Shown: in pieces, positions 51,127 to 59,193 of the stretch
Layout of the letters: the number at the start of each line of letters is the position of its first letter
Position numbering within the stretch: the first letter of the stretch is position 1
Assembly (NCBI GenBank): GCA_035650475.1
Contig: DASRHP010000008.1
Span: forward strand, 1 to 64,000
Direction: 5' to 3'
Origin: Candidatus Binataceae bacterium
GTDB lineage: Bacteria > Desulfobacterota > Binatia > Binatales > Binataceae
DNA length: 64,000 nucleotides
Position numbers and translations under genes: made by a program
The notes under the pieces: generated by a model
Told to the model about the DNA's origin: nothing
The model's database searches: none
The model's input: the letters and a program-made list of their open reading frames with translations, nothing else

Positions 51127-52242
51127 ATGGCCTCGCGCAAATCCTCCGGCGCCTGCACGCCGCGCGCCAATCTTGCCCGCCTGCGCGCGCGCATAGACGA
51201 GATCAACCTCGAACTCCTGCGCCTGCTCAACGAGCGTGCCGAGGCGGCCCAGGAGATTGGCCGGCTCAAGCAGGCCGAGGGCGCGCCGATCTACCAGCCG
51301 GCGCGCGAGCGCGAGGTGCTCGACCAGGTGGCCGCGCGCAATCCGGGACCGCTGCGGGCCGAGCACGTGCGGCGGATTTTCGTCGAGATAATTTCTGCCT
51401 GCACCGCGCTCGAACATCCGCTGCGCGTCGCCTATCTCGGCCCCGAGTACACCTATTCGCACGAAGCGGCGCGGATGCGCTTCGGGGCGAGCGCCGAGTT
51501 CCTGGCCCAGCCCTCGATCGCGGCGGTGTTCGCCGCGCTCGACGCTGGGCGCGCCGATTTCGGCGTGGTGCCGGTGGAGAATTCCACTGAGGGCTCGGTT
51601 ACGCTTACGCTTGACCTCCTGATCGATACGCCGCTGGTGATAATCGGCGAAATCCTGCTGCCGATCCGGCACGCCCTGATGTCGCGCGAGGGCGAGGCCG
51701 GCGCGCTGCGCCGCATCCTGTCGCATCAGCAGTCGCTCGCGCAATGCCGCAACTATCTGGCGGCCAACTTTCCGCACTGCGAACTGGAGGCGGTGGCCTC
51801 CAACACCGTCGCCGCGCAGCGCGCGGCGGGCGAGCCCGGGGCGGCGGCGATCGCCTCGGAAGCCGCGGCCGCCGCCTACGGACTGCGGGTGATCGCGCGC
51901 AATATCCAGGACTCGGCACAGAATGCCACGCGCTTCCTGGTGATGGGGCGCAAGCCGGTTGCGCGCAGCGGCGCCGACCGGACCACGGCGCTCTTCGCGG
52001 TGCGCGACAAGGTTGGCGCCCTGCACGAGGCGCTCAGCATCTTCGCCCGCAACCGCATCAACATCTCGAAGATCGAATCGCGCCCGCTGCGCTCGCGGCC
52101 GTGGGAATACCTCTTCTTCGTCGATCTCGGCGGCCATCGCGACGACCCGCGCCTGCGCCGCGCACTGGGCGAACTGGGACGCAAAGCCCTTTTTTTGAAG
52201 GTGCTGGGATCGTATCCTGAGGACAGGCAGGCTGGCGCGTAG
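51127..52242 (+). CDS. pheA: Bifunctional chorismate mutase/prephenate dehydratase
   Basis: A 371-residue P-protein for phenylalanine synthesis. N-terminal AroQ chorismate mutase (residues about 14-95, with LRARIDEINLELLRLLNERA); prephenate dehydratase (100-280, with VVPVENSTEGSVTLTLD and the NATRFLVMG motif); C-terminal ACT domain (290-365, NISKIESRPLRSRPWEYLFFVDL) that gives Phe feedback control. It heads pheA-hisC-tyrA-cmk, an aromatic block also seen in pseudomonads. Confidence 0.95.
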   Translation: MASRKSSGACTPRANLARLRARIDEINLELLRLLNERAEAAQEIGRLKQAEGAPIYQPAREREVLDQVAARNPGPLRAEHVRRIFVEIISACTALEHPLRVAYLGPEYTYSHEAARMRFGASAEFLAQPSIAAVFAALDAGRADFGVVPVENSTEGSVTLTLDLLIDTPLVIIGEILLPIRHALMSREGEAGALRRILSHQQSLAQCRNYLAANFPHCELEAVASNTVAAQRAAGEPGAAAIASEAAAAAYGLRVIARNIQDSAQNATRFLVMGRKPVARSGADRTTALFAVRDKVGALHEALSIFARNRINISKIESRPLRSRPWEYLFFVDLGGHRDDPRLRRALGELGRKALFLKVLGSYPEDRQAGA

Positions 52243-52262
52243 CCGGCCGCCCTGCAACTGAC

Positions 52263-53357
52263 TTGATCAAAGCCGACGACTTGGTGCTTCCCGCGGTTGC
52301 CGCGCTCCATCCCTACGAGCCGGGCAAGCCGATCGAAGAGGTCCAGCGCGAACTGGGAATCGGCGAGCCGGCCAAGCTCGCCTCCAATGAGAATCCGATC
52401 GGCCCCTCGCCCCGGGCGCTGGCGGCGATTCGCGCCGCGCTCGGTGAGCTCCATCGCTACCCCGACGGCTCGAGTTGGAGCCTGCGCCACAAGATCGCGG
52501 CCAAGCACAAGGTCAGCCCCGACCGGATTTTCATGGGCTCGGGCTCATGCGAGATCCTCAACCTGCTGGTTTACCTGTTCCTGCGCCCGGGGATGAACGC
52601 GGTGATCGCCGATCACTCCTTCGTGATCTACCGGCTCGCGATCGCCGCCTCGGGCGGGATGGCCAAGGTGGTGCCGCTGCGCGAGGACTACGTCTTCGAC
52701 CTCGACGCGATGGCAGACGCGATCGACGAGCGCACCGCGCTGGTCTTTCTCGGCAATCCCAACAACCCGACCGGCACGATCTATCGCAAGCCCCAGTGGC
52801 GCCGGTTTCTGGAGCGCGTGCCCGAGCGGGTGGTGATCGTCGCCGATGAGGCCTACTTCGAGTTCGTGCGCGACCCCGACTATCCCGACTCGCTCGAGGA
52901 CCAAGACGGGCACCGTCTGCTGGTCACGCTGCGCACGTTCTCCAAGATTTTCGGGCTTGCCGGCCTGCGCGTCGGCTACGCGGTCGCCCGCGAGGATATC
53001 GTGCGGCTGCTCAACAACGTGCGTCAGCCTTTCAACGTCACCTCGCTGGGCCAAGTCGCGGTCGCGGCGGGGATGGACGATCACGAGCATGTCGCGCGCA
53101 CGCTGGAGGTCAACGCGCGCGGGATGGAGTATCTCGAAGGCGAGCTGCGCCGGCTGGGGCTCTCCTTTGTCCCGAGCCAGGCCAACTTCATTCTGGCCGA
53201 CGTTGGCGAGGGGCGTGCGGTGTACGAAAAACTTCTGCGCGAGGGCGTGATCGTGCGCCCGATGAACGGCTACGGGCTGCCCCGCCACGTGCGCATCAGC
53301 GTTGGCCTGCCCGAGGAAAACCGCCGCCTGATCGCCGCGCTTGAGCGGGTGCTCTGA
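52263..53357 (+). CDS. hisC: Histidinol-phosphate/aromatic aminotransferase
   Basis: A 364-residue class I/II PLP aminotransferase of the HisC2 type. Key motifs are KLASNENPIGPSP, NPNNPTGTIY, VADEAYFEFV and TFSKIFGLAGLRVGY, where the lysine carries PLP. Between pheA and tyrA such enzymes commonly serve aromatic amino acid as well as histidinol-phosphate transamination. It begins with TTG at 52263. The 138 bases after it contain the tyrA promoter. Confidence 0.93.
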   Translation: MIKADDLVLPAVAALHPYEPGKPIEEVQRELGIGEPAKLASNENPIGPSPRALAAIRAALGELHRYPDGSSWSLRHKIAAKHKVSPDRIFMGSGSCEILNLLVYLFLRPGMNAVIADHSFVIYRLAIAASGGMAKVVPLREDYVFDLDAMADAIDERTALVFLGNPNNPTGTIYRKPQWRRFLERVPERVVIVADEAYFEFVRDPDYPDSLEDQDGHRLLVTLRTFSKIFGLAGLRVGYAVAREDIVRLLNNVRQPFNVTSLGQVAVAAGMDDHEHVARTLEVNARGMEYLEGELRRLGLSFVPSQANFILADVGEGRAVYEKLLREGVIVRPMNGYGLPRHVRISVGLPEENRRLIAALERVL

Positions 53358-53417
53358 GGCCGCCGCGCAAAATGTCAACAGGTTTCGGCGCGCGGGCGAG
53401 CGGCGCGCGCGCGGACG

Positions 53418-53426
53418 TGCTATACT
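53418..53426 (+). promoter_or_regulatory. Extended -10 promoter upstream of tyrA
   Basis: TGCTATACT forms an extended -10 (TATACT 53421-53426, five of six). It would start a leader of about 60 bases that contains a GCCCGC/GCGGGC hairpin (53435-53451). A weak -35 only. Confidence 0.4.
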
Positions 53427-53495
53427 TTGAGCACGCCCGCGCGCTGCGGGCGCGCTCCCCACGTCATCATCGTGGCGCGCTTTGAAACCTCCTAG

Positions 53496-54359
53496 ATGGC
53501 GGTACTATTCAAGCAGATGACGGTATGCGGGGTGGGCCTTATCGGCGGCTCGCTCGCGCTGATTGCCAAACGCGACGGACTGGTCGAGCGGGTGGTCGGA
53601 CTCGGCCGCACGCAGCACAACCTCGACGTCGCACTCCAACGCGGGATTGTCGATCGCGCCACCCGCGATCCGGCCGAGGCGGCGCGCGGCGCCGACCTCG
53701 TCGTGCTCGCGGTGCCGGTGCGCACGATGCCCGAGACGCTGGCCGCGATGGCGCCGCATCTGCCGCCCGAGGCGGTGATAACCGACGTCGGCAGCGTCAA
53801 GGGATGGGTGGTGGACGCGCTCGAGCCGCTACTCGGGCCGCGGATGGCACTGGTCGCGATGCATCCGGTGGCCGGCAAGGAGACCACGGGCGCCGCGGCC
53901 GCGGACCAGGAACTCTTCGTCGGCCGGCGCGCGATCCTGACCCCGTCGGCGCGCACCACGCCCGCCGCGCTCGAGCGCGTCGAGCGCCTGTGGCGCGCAA
54001 CCGGCGCGCGGGTCGAGCGGATGTCTGCCGGCGAACACGACGAGATTCTCGCCCGCGCAAGCCATCTGCCGCAGATCGTCGCCAGCGCGCTCGCCGCCGC
54101 GCTCGAAGGTGGGCGCGTGGGCGGGCGCGTCGCAGCCGGCTACGGCGCCGGCGGCTTGCGCGACACGACGCGGATTGCGGCTTCGTCGGCCGAGATGTGG
54201 CGCGATATCGTGCTCACCAATCGCGAGGCGATCGTGGCCGCGCTCGAGCTGTTCCGCACAAGTTTCGACGAGTTCGCGCGCGCGATCGCCGAGGGCGATG
54301 GCGCGCGCTTCGAGGCCCTGTTCGAGCGCGGGCGGGCGATGCGCGAGGGGCTGAAATGA
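53496..54359 (+). CDS. tyrA: Prephenate dehydrogenase TyrA
   Basis: A 287-residue NAD(P)-dependent prephenate or arogenate dehydrogenase for tyrosine synthesis. The Rossmann motif is VCGVGLIGGSLALIAK; VITDVGSVKGWV and MHPVAGKETTGAAAA carry the substrate site, and the C-terminal part is the usual helical dimerisation domain with SHLPQIVASALAAAL. No ACT domain or fused chorismate mutase is present. The stop overlaps cmk as ATGA. Confidence 0.94.
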   Translation: MAVLFKQMTVCGVGLIGGSLALIAKRDGLVERVVGLGRTQHNLDVALQRGIVDRATRDPAEAARGADLVVLAVPVRTMPETLAAMAPHLPPEAVITDVGSVKGWVVDALEPLLGPRMALVAMHPVAGKETTGAAAADQELFVGRRAILTPSARTTPAALERVERLWRATGARVERMSAGEHDEILARASHLPQIVASALAAALEGGRVGGRVAAGYGAGGLRDTTRIAASSAEMWRDIVLTNREAIVAALELFRTSFDEFARAIAEGDGARFEALFERGRAMREGLK

Positions 54360-55036
54360 AGCGCGCGCGGCCGATAGTCGCAATCGACGGGCCGGTCGGC
54401 GCGGGCAAATCGACGGTCGCGCAGCGCCTGGCACGCGCGCTCGGCTTCGAGTACGTCAACACCGGCGCGATGTATCGGGCGGTCGCGCTGGCGGCGCGCG
54501 CTGCGGGAATCGATGCCGGCGATTCCGCCGCCGAGCGCGAGCTGGAGAAGCTGCTCGCGCGGACGCGAATCGAATTTTCCGCCGGACGCATCCTGCTCGA
54601 CGGGCGCGACGTAAGCGGCGCGATCGCAGACTCGGAAGTCGGCGAGCTGGCCTCGCGCTTGTCCACGCTGGGCGTGGTGCGCGCGCGGATGCGCGAGTTG
54701 CAGCGGGCCGCGGGCGCGCGCGGCGGCGTGGTGATGGAAGGACGCGACATCGGCACCGCGGTATTTCCCGACGCCGAGTTCAAGTTTTTTCTCGACGCCA
54801 GCGCCGAGGTCCGCGCCGAGCGGCGCTTTCGCGAACTCGCGGCGCGCGGCGTCGCGACCAGCCGCGACGAGGTGCTCGCGGCGCTGCGCGAGCGCGACCG
54901 GCGCGACAGCGAGCGCGCGCTGGCGCCGCTGCGCCCGGCGCCCGATGCGATCGTCGTGGACTCGAGCGCGCGCACGATCGACGAGGTGGTGGCGTTGATG
55001 GCGACGCGGGTGCGCACGCGCGCGAGCGCAGCTTAG
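54356..55036 (+). CDS. cmk: Cytidylate kinase
   Basis: A 226-residue CMP/dCMP kinase. P-loop AIDGPVGAGKSTVAQRLA, then YVNTGAMYRAVALAA, VMEGRDIGTAVFPDAEFKFFLDA, and RRDSERALAPLRPAPDAIVVD. ATG 54356 overlaps the tyrA stop by four bases. It precedes rpsA, a very conserved pairing; aroA, often found between tyrA and cmk, is absent. Confidence 0.95.
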   Translation: MKRARPIVAIDGPVGAGKSTVAQRLARALGFEYVNTGAMYRAVALAARAAGIDAGDSAAERELEKLLARTRIEFSAGRILLDGRDVSGAIADSEVGELASRLSTLGVVRARMRELQRAAGARGGVVMEGRDIGTAVFPDAEFKFFLDASAEVRAERRFRELAARGVATSRDEVLAALRERDRRDSERALAPLRPAPDAIVVDSSARTIDEVVALMATRVRTRASAA

Positions 55037-55039
55037 GGC

Positions 55040-55068
55040 TTGAAACGAGGCAAGCCCGGCGGTATGGA
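55040..55068 (+). promoter_or_regulatory. Candidate promoter for rpsA
   Basis: TTGAAA (55040-55045, five of six) and TATGGA (55063-55068, three of six) have a 17-base spacer in the cmk-rpsA gap. The -10 is poor, so this is tentative. Confidence 0.35.
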
Positions 55069-55105
55069 TTGCTGTAGCCTCGAATCCCGGGGAAGGTCCC
55101 ACTAA

Positions 55106-56854
55106 ATGGAGAAAGCTTTGTCGGATAAGTCGCACGGAGGAGATAATGATTTTCAGTCGCTGATGGAACAGAGTCTGCGGGCTCCGCGCTCCGGCGATGT
55201 GCTCACCGGAACGGTCCTGCTGATCACCCGCGATCACGTCATTATCGACATCAACTACAAGTGCGAAGGCCAGGTGCCGCTCGCCGAGTTCCTCGACCAC
55301 GAGGGCAACGTCGTGGTCAGGGAAGGCGACGAGGTCGACGTCTATTTCGAGGGCACCGAGACCGAGAACGGCACGGTCACGCTCTCCCATGCCAAGGCCG
55401 AGAAGTTCAAGGTCTGGCGCGAGCTGGAGCGCGCCTTCCAGAGCGAGACCGCGGTGGAGGGCGTGATCCTGGGCAAGGTCAAAGGCGGTTTGCAGGTGGA
55501 CATCGGCGTGCCCGCCTTTCTGCCCGGCTCGCATGTCGACATCCGTCCCGCGCGCAACCTCGACCGCTATATCGGCCAGCGCGGCCGCTTCCAGATCCTC
55601 AAGTTCAACCGCGCGCGCGGCAACGTCGTGGTCTCGCGCCGCTCGGTCATCGAGCGCGAGCGCGCCGAACTCAAGGAGCAGACCCTCAAGGTGCTCGAGG
55701 AGGGCGTGATCCTCGAGGGCGTGGTCAAGAACATCACCGACTACGGCGCCTTCGTCGACCTCGGCGGACTCGACGGCCTGCTCCACATCACCGACATGTC
55801 CTGGGGCCGCCTGCAGCATCCCTCCGAGGCGGTCAAGGTCGGCGACAAGGTCAAAGTGGTGGTGCTCAAGTACGACCCCGCGCGCGAACGGGTGTCGCTC
55901 GGCATGAAGCAAATCATGCCCGACCCGTGGGCGAGCGCGGCGCAGAACTATCCGGTCGGCGCGCGTCTGCGCGGCAAGGTGGTGAGCGTGACCGACTACG
56001 GCGCCTTCGTCGAGCTCGAGAAGGGCGTCGAGGGGCTGATCCACGTTTCCGAGATGAGCTGGAGCAAGCGCGCGGTGCATCCCTCGAAGGTCGTCAACCA
56101 GGGCGACCTCGTCGAGGTCCAGGTGCTCGGCGTCGACGAGGGAAACCGGCGCATCTCGCTGGGCCTTAAGCAGACCGAGCCCAACCCCTGGCAGGAGCTC
56201 GCGCAGAAGCATCCTGTCGGCTCGGCCGTGCACGGCAAGGTCAAGTCGATCACCGACTTCGGCGTGTTCGTCGAGATCGAGCCGGGCATCGACGGTCTGG
56301 TCCACATCTCCGACCTTTCGTGGACGCGCAAGGTGCGCCATCCCTCGGAGATTTACAAGAAGGGCGACGAGGTTGACGCGGTGGTGCTCGGCATCGACGT
56401 CGAGAACGAACGCATCAGCCTCGGCATCAAACAGCTCGCCGCGGACCCGTGGTCAACTGTCGCGCAGCGTTATCCACTCAACACCAAGGTGCGCGGCAAG
56501 GTAAGCTCGGTTGCCGACTTCGGCGTGTTCGTCGAGCTGGAGGAAGGGATCGAGGGGCTCATCCACATCTCGCAGCTCAGCAACGAGCGGGTGGACAAGC
56601 CCTCGGCGCTGTACAAGGCGGGCGACGAGGTGAACGCGCTGGTGGTTCAGGTTGACAGCCGCGAGCGCAGGATCGGGCTGTCGATCAAGGCGCTCAAGCA
56701 GCACGAGGAGCGCGAGGAGATGCAGGCCTATCTCAAGCGCGAGCACGAGGCGGCGCGCTTTTCAATGGAAGACATCCTCAACGAGGAGCTGCGTCTGGAC
56801 CGCGAGGAAGGCGGGCGCACGGGCGCCCGCGGGCGGGGCCGCGAGCAGCGCTAG
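55106..56854 (+). CDS. rpsA: 30S ribosomal protein S1
   Basis: A 582-residue S1 with six S1 RNA-binding domains; the last four are the canonical type, each with a YGAFVDL/FGVFVEI-like strand and HIS/HVSEMSW segment (for example GLLHITDMSWGRLQHPSE). The first two bind the ribosome in E. coli. A charged C-terminal tail ends in a Gly/Arg-rich stretch. It unwinds and delivers mRNA to the 30S subunit. GGAAGG lies upstream of ATG 55106. Confidence 0.95.
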   Translation: MEKALSDKSHGGDNDFQSLMEQSLRAPRSGDVLTGTVLLITRDHVIIDINYKCEGQVPLAEFLDHEGNVVVREGDEVDVYFEGTETENGTVTLSHAKAEKFKVWRELERAFQSETAVEGVILGKVKGGLQVDIGVPAFLPGSHVDIRPARNLDRYIGQRGRFQILKFNRARGNVVVSRRSVIERERAELKEQTLKVLEEGVILEGVVKNITDYGAFVDLGGLDGLLHITDMSWGRLQHPSEAVKVGDKVKVVVLKYDPARERVSLGMKQIMPDPWASAAQNYPVGARLRGKVVSVTDYGAFVELEKGVEGLIHVSEMSWSKRAVHPSKVVNQGDLVEVQVLGVDEGNRRISLGLKQTEPNPWQELAQKHPVGSAVHGKVKSITDFGVFVEIEPGIDGLVHISDLSWTRKVRHPSEIYKKGDEVDAVVLGIDVENERISLGIKQLAADPWSTVAQRYPLNTKVRGKVSSVADFGVFVELEEGIEGLIHISQLSNERVDKPSALYKAGDEVNALVVQVDSRERRIGLSIKALKQHEEREEMQAYLKREHEAARFSMEDILNEELRLDREEGGRTGARGRGREQR

Positions 56855-56876
56855 GTTCGGATTGCAAACAGCAGGC

Positions 56877-56899
56877 GCGCGGCATGCTGGATGCCGCGC
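56877..56899 (+). terminator. Strong hairpin between rpsA and the HU/IHF gene
   Basis: GCGCGGCAT (56877-56885) and ATGCCGCGC (56891-56899) form a perfect nine-pair stem with a five-base loop, 23 bases after the rpsA stop and 17 before the next start. No U-run follows. It could protect the rpsA 3' end, limit readthrough or be a processing site. Confidence 0.4.
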
Positions 56900-56915
56900 A
56901 TACAGGGGCGGCGCG

Positions 56916-57221
56916 ATGACCAGGCGCGGCATCATCGAGGAATTACTCGCGCGGCGGCGCGGCGTCACCCATCGCCAGGCCGAGACCGCGGTCAACGCGA
57001 TGTTCGAGGAGATGGCGCGGGTGTTGGCCGATGGCGGCCGGATCGAGATTCGCGGCTTCGGCAGCTTCGATACCAAGCAGCGGCGCGCCCGCCACGGGCG
57101 CAACCCGCGCACCGGCGACGTGGTCGAGGTGGCGCCCAAGCGGGTGCCCTTCTTTCGCGCCGGCAAAGAGCTGCGCGCGGGGCTGAATGGCGGCGGCGGC
57201 GAACAGGCGCGCTCGGCCTGA
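56916..57221 (+). CDS. HU/IHF family DNA-binding protein (IHF-beta-like)
   Basis: A 101-residue nucleoid protein. The core TRRGIIEELLARR, the beta-arm GFGSFDTKQRRARHGRNPRTGDVV and VPFFRAGKELR match IHF/HU; the RxGRNPxTG arm is complete. Position after rpsA matches ihfB in proteobacteria, but the partner alpha subunit is not seen and a homodimer is possible. It overlaps the HIT gene by 35 bases. Confidence 0.9.
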   Translation: MTRRGIIEELLARRRGVTHRQAETAVNAMFEEMARVLADGGRIEIRGFGSFDTKQRRARHGRNPRTGDVVEVAPKRVPFFRAGKELRAGLNGGGGEQARSA

Positions 57222-57741
57222 AGCGCCGGGCGCTGCGGAGCGGCTGTGGGCGCCGTGGCGCGCGGCCTACCTGCGCACGGCAGGCAAGCCCGCGCGCGGA
57301 TGCATCTTCTGCGTCGGCGATCTGGACGCCCGCGAGCGCCGGCGCCGGCTGATCCTGTACGCAGGAGCGCAGGCGCTGGTGATGCTCAACCGCTATCCCT
57401 ACAACAACGGGCACCTGATGATCGCGCCGCGCCGCCATCTCGCCTCGCCCGAGCGGCTCTCGCGCGCGGAGCGCGCCGCACTTGCCGAGTTGCAGGCCGA
57501 GGCGGTTGTGCGGCTGCGCCGCGCGCTCAAGCCCGCGGGCTTCAACCTCGGCGCCAACCTTGGGCGCAGCGCGGGCGCCGGCTTTGCCGACCATATGCAC
57601 TGGCACGTGGTTCCGCGATGGGAGGGCGACACCAACTTCATGCCGGTGCTCGCCCACACGCGCGTACTTTCCCAGCATCTCGAGGAATCGTTCAGGCTGC
57701 TCGCGCCGCTTTTCAAGGCGGTCAGCGCTGCCATATCCTAG
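57187..57741 (+). CDS. HIT family protein (Ap4A hydrolase/adenylyltransferase type)
   Basis: A 184-residue histidine-triad protein. It starts LWAPWRAAYLR, carries CIFCVGDLD with a CxxC zinc pair, and the catalytic HMHWHVVPRW triad. The N-terminal zinc-type CxxC and the W-rich motif resemble the Fhit/AP4A phosphorylase branch. It probably hydrolyses dinucleoside polyphosphates or AMP conjugates. The start overlaps the HU/IHF gene. Confidence 0.88.
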   Translation: MAAAANRRARPEAPGAAERLWAPWRAAYLRTAGKPARGCIFCVGDLDARERRRRLILYAGAQALVMLNRYPYNNGHLMIAPRRHLASPERLSRAERAALAELQAEAVVRLRRALKPAGFNLGANLGRSAGAGFADHMHWHVVPRWEGDTNFMPVLAHTRVLSQHLEESFRLLAPLFKAVSAAIS

Positions 57742-57763
57742 AAACTCGGAATCGGATCACCGG

Positions 57764-59173
57764 ATGAATCAAGATCTGCTCAAAATCAACACCCTGGGCG
57801 GCTTGCGTGCTGCGGGGGTCGAGATCCTGCCGGTGCGACTGGAGATGCGCCGCAACCTGGTCGAGCGCCTGCGCGCCGGGCGCGCGATCCTGCCCGGGAT
57901 CATCGGTTACGATTCCAGCGTGCTGCCCGAGATCGAGAACGGCGTGCTCGCCGGCCATCACATGATCTTTCTGGGCGAGCGCGGACAGGCCAAGTCGCGC
58001 ATCATTCGCCTCCTCGCCGGCCTGCTCGACGAACGGGTGCCGGCGGTCAAGGGGTGCGAGATCAACGATAGCCCCTACGCGCCGATCTGCGGCGCCTGCC
58101 GGCGCCGGCTCGCCGAGCGCGGCGAGGAGCTGGAGGTCGAATGGATCGCGCGCGAGCGGCGCTACGCCGAGAAGCTCGCCACCCCTGACGTTTCGGTCGC
58201 CGATCTGATCGGTGAGATCGATCCGATCAAGGTTGCCGAGGGGCGCTATCTCGCCGACGAGGAAACCGTCCACTACGGGCTTATCCCGCGCACCAACCGC
58301 GGAATCTTCGCCATCAACGAGCTACCCGACCTGACCGAAAAGGTCCAAGTGGGGCTGTTCAATCTGATGGAGGAGAAGGACGTCCAGATAAAGGGCTACA
58401 AGATCCGCCTGCCGCTCGACCTGGTGTTCGTCGCCAGCGCCAACCCCGAGGATTACACCTCGCGCGGGCGCATCATCACCCCGCTCAAGGATCGCTTCGA
58501 CGTCCAGATCCGCACCCACTACCCGCGCACGATCGAGGACGAGATAGCGATCATGGACCAGGAGTGCAGCTATCCGTCCAGCCCCGGGATGGCGCTGCGG
58601 GTGCCGCCGTTCCTGCGCGAAATCGTCGCCCAGATAACCTTCGAGGCGCGCGCCTCCAACGAGATCAACCAGAGCTCCGGCGTCTCGGTGCGGGTTTCGA
58701 TCAACAACCTCGAGTCCGTGCTCTCCAACGCCGAGAAGCGCGCCGTGCGCCTGGGCGAGAACGAGATTGTGCCGCGGCCGAGCGATCTCCATTCGCTCTA
58801 CGCCTCGACCGCCGGCAAGATCGAGCTGGAGTACGTGGGCGAGGACAAGAAGGAGGAAGACCTCATCGAGCGGCTGGTCAACCGGGCCGTGCTCAAGGTC
58901 TTCGACCGCTACTTCAAGGTTGACGAGCTGCGCCGCGTGGTCGGCTACTTCGAGCAGGGATGGGGCGTGGAGGTTTCCGACAGCGCGCCGGCCTCCGAGT
59001 ACCTCGATGCGCTGCGCGAGGTGCCCGGGCTGCGCGAGGCGGTCGAGCAGCTCGGCTCGTTCGAGACGCCGGGCCTGATGGCGGCGGCGAGCGAGCTCAT
59101 CTTCGAGGGCCTCCACCTCCATCAGAAGCTCAACAAGCAGCGCGCGGGCGGGCGCTTCGCCTACCACGCCTGA
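57764..59173 (+). CDS. AAA+ ATPase of the magnesium-chelatase/MoxR type
   Basis: A 469-residue AAA+ protein. The P-loop is GERGQAKS (about residue 71), with alanine replacing the second glycine; sensor/Walker B and SANPEDYTSRGRIITPLKDRFD follow. An unusual cysteine group C98, C109 and C112 (CEIND...ICGAC) suggests a metal site not found in most MoxR proteins. The C-terminal lid is long. It is directly followed by a VWA protein after 20 bases, the typical MoxR/VWA chaperone pair that inserts cofactors or remodels complexes. The target is unknown. Confidence 0.85.
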   Translation: MNQDLLKINTLGGLRAAGVEILPVRLEMRRNLVERLRAGRAILPGIIGYDSSVLPEIENGVLAGHHMIFLGERGQAKSRIIRLLAGLLDERVPAVKGCEINDSPYAPICGACRRRLAERGEELEVEWIARERRYAEKLATPDVSVADLIGEIDPIKVAEGRYLADEETVHYGLIPRTNRGIFAINELPDLTEKVQVGLFNLMEEKDVQIKGYKIRLPLDLVFVASANPEDYTSRGRIITPLKDRFDVQIRTHYPRTIEDEIAIMDQECSYPSSPGMALRVPPFLREIVAQITFEARASNEINQSSGVSVRVSINNLESVLSNAEKRAVRLGENEIVPRPSDLHSLYASTAGKIELEYVGEDKKEEDLIERLVNRAVLKVFDRYFKVDELRRVVGYFEQGWGVEVSDSAPASEYLDALREVPGLREAVEQLGSFETPGLMAAASELIFEGLHLHQKLNKQRAGGRFAYHA

Positions 59174-59193
59174 CCCCGCGAGCCGCGCCGGCG

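Noticed and set aside
53435..53451. Hairpin in the tyrA leader as attenuator
   Set aside because: Six GC pairs in a GC-rich leader with no leader peptide rich in Tyr/Phe and no U-run; not enough to call.
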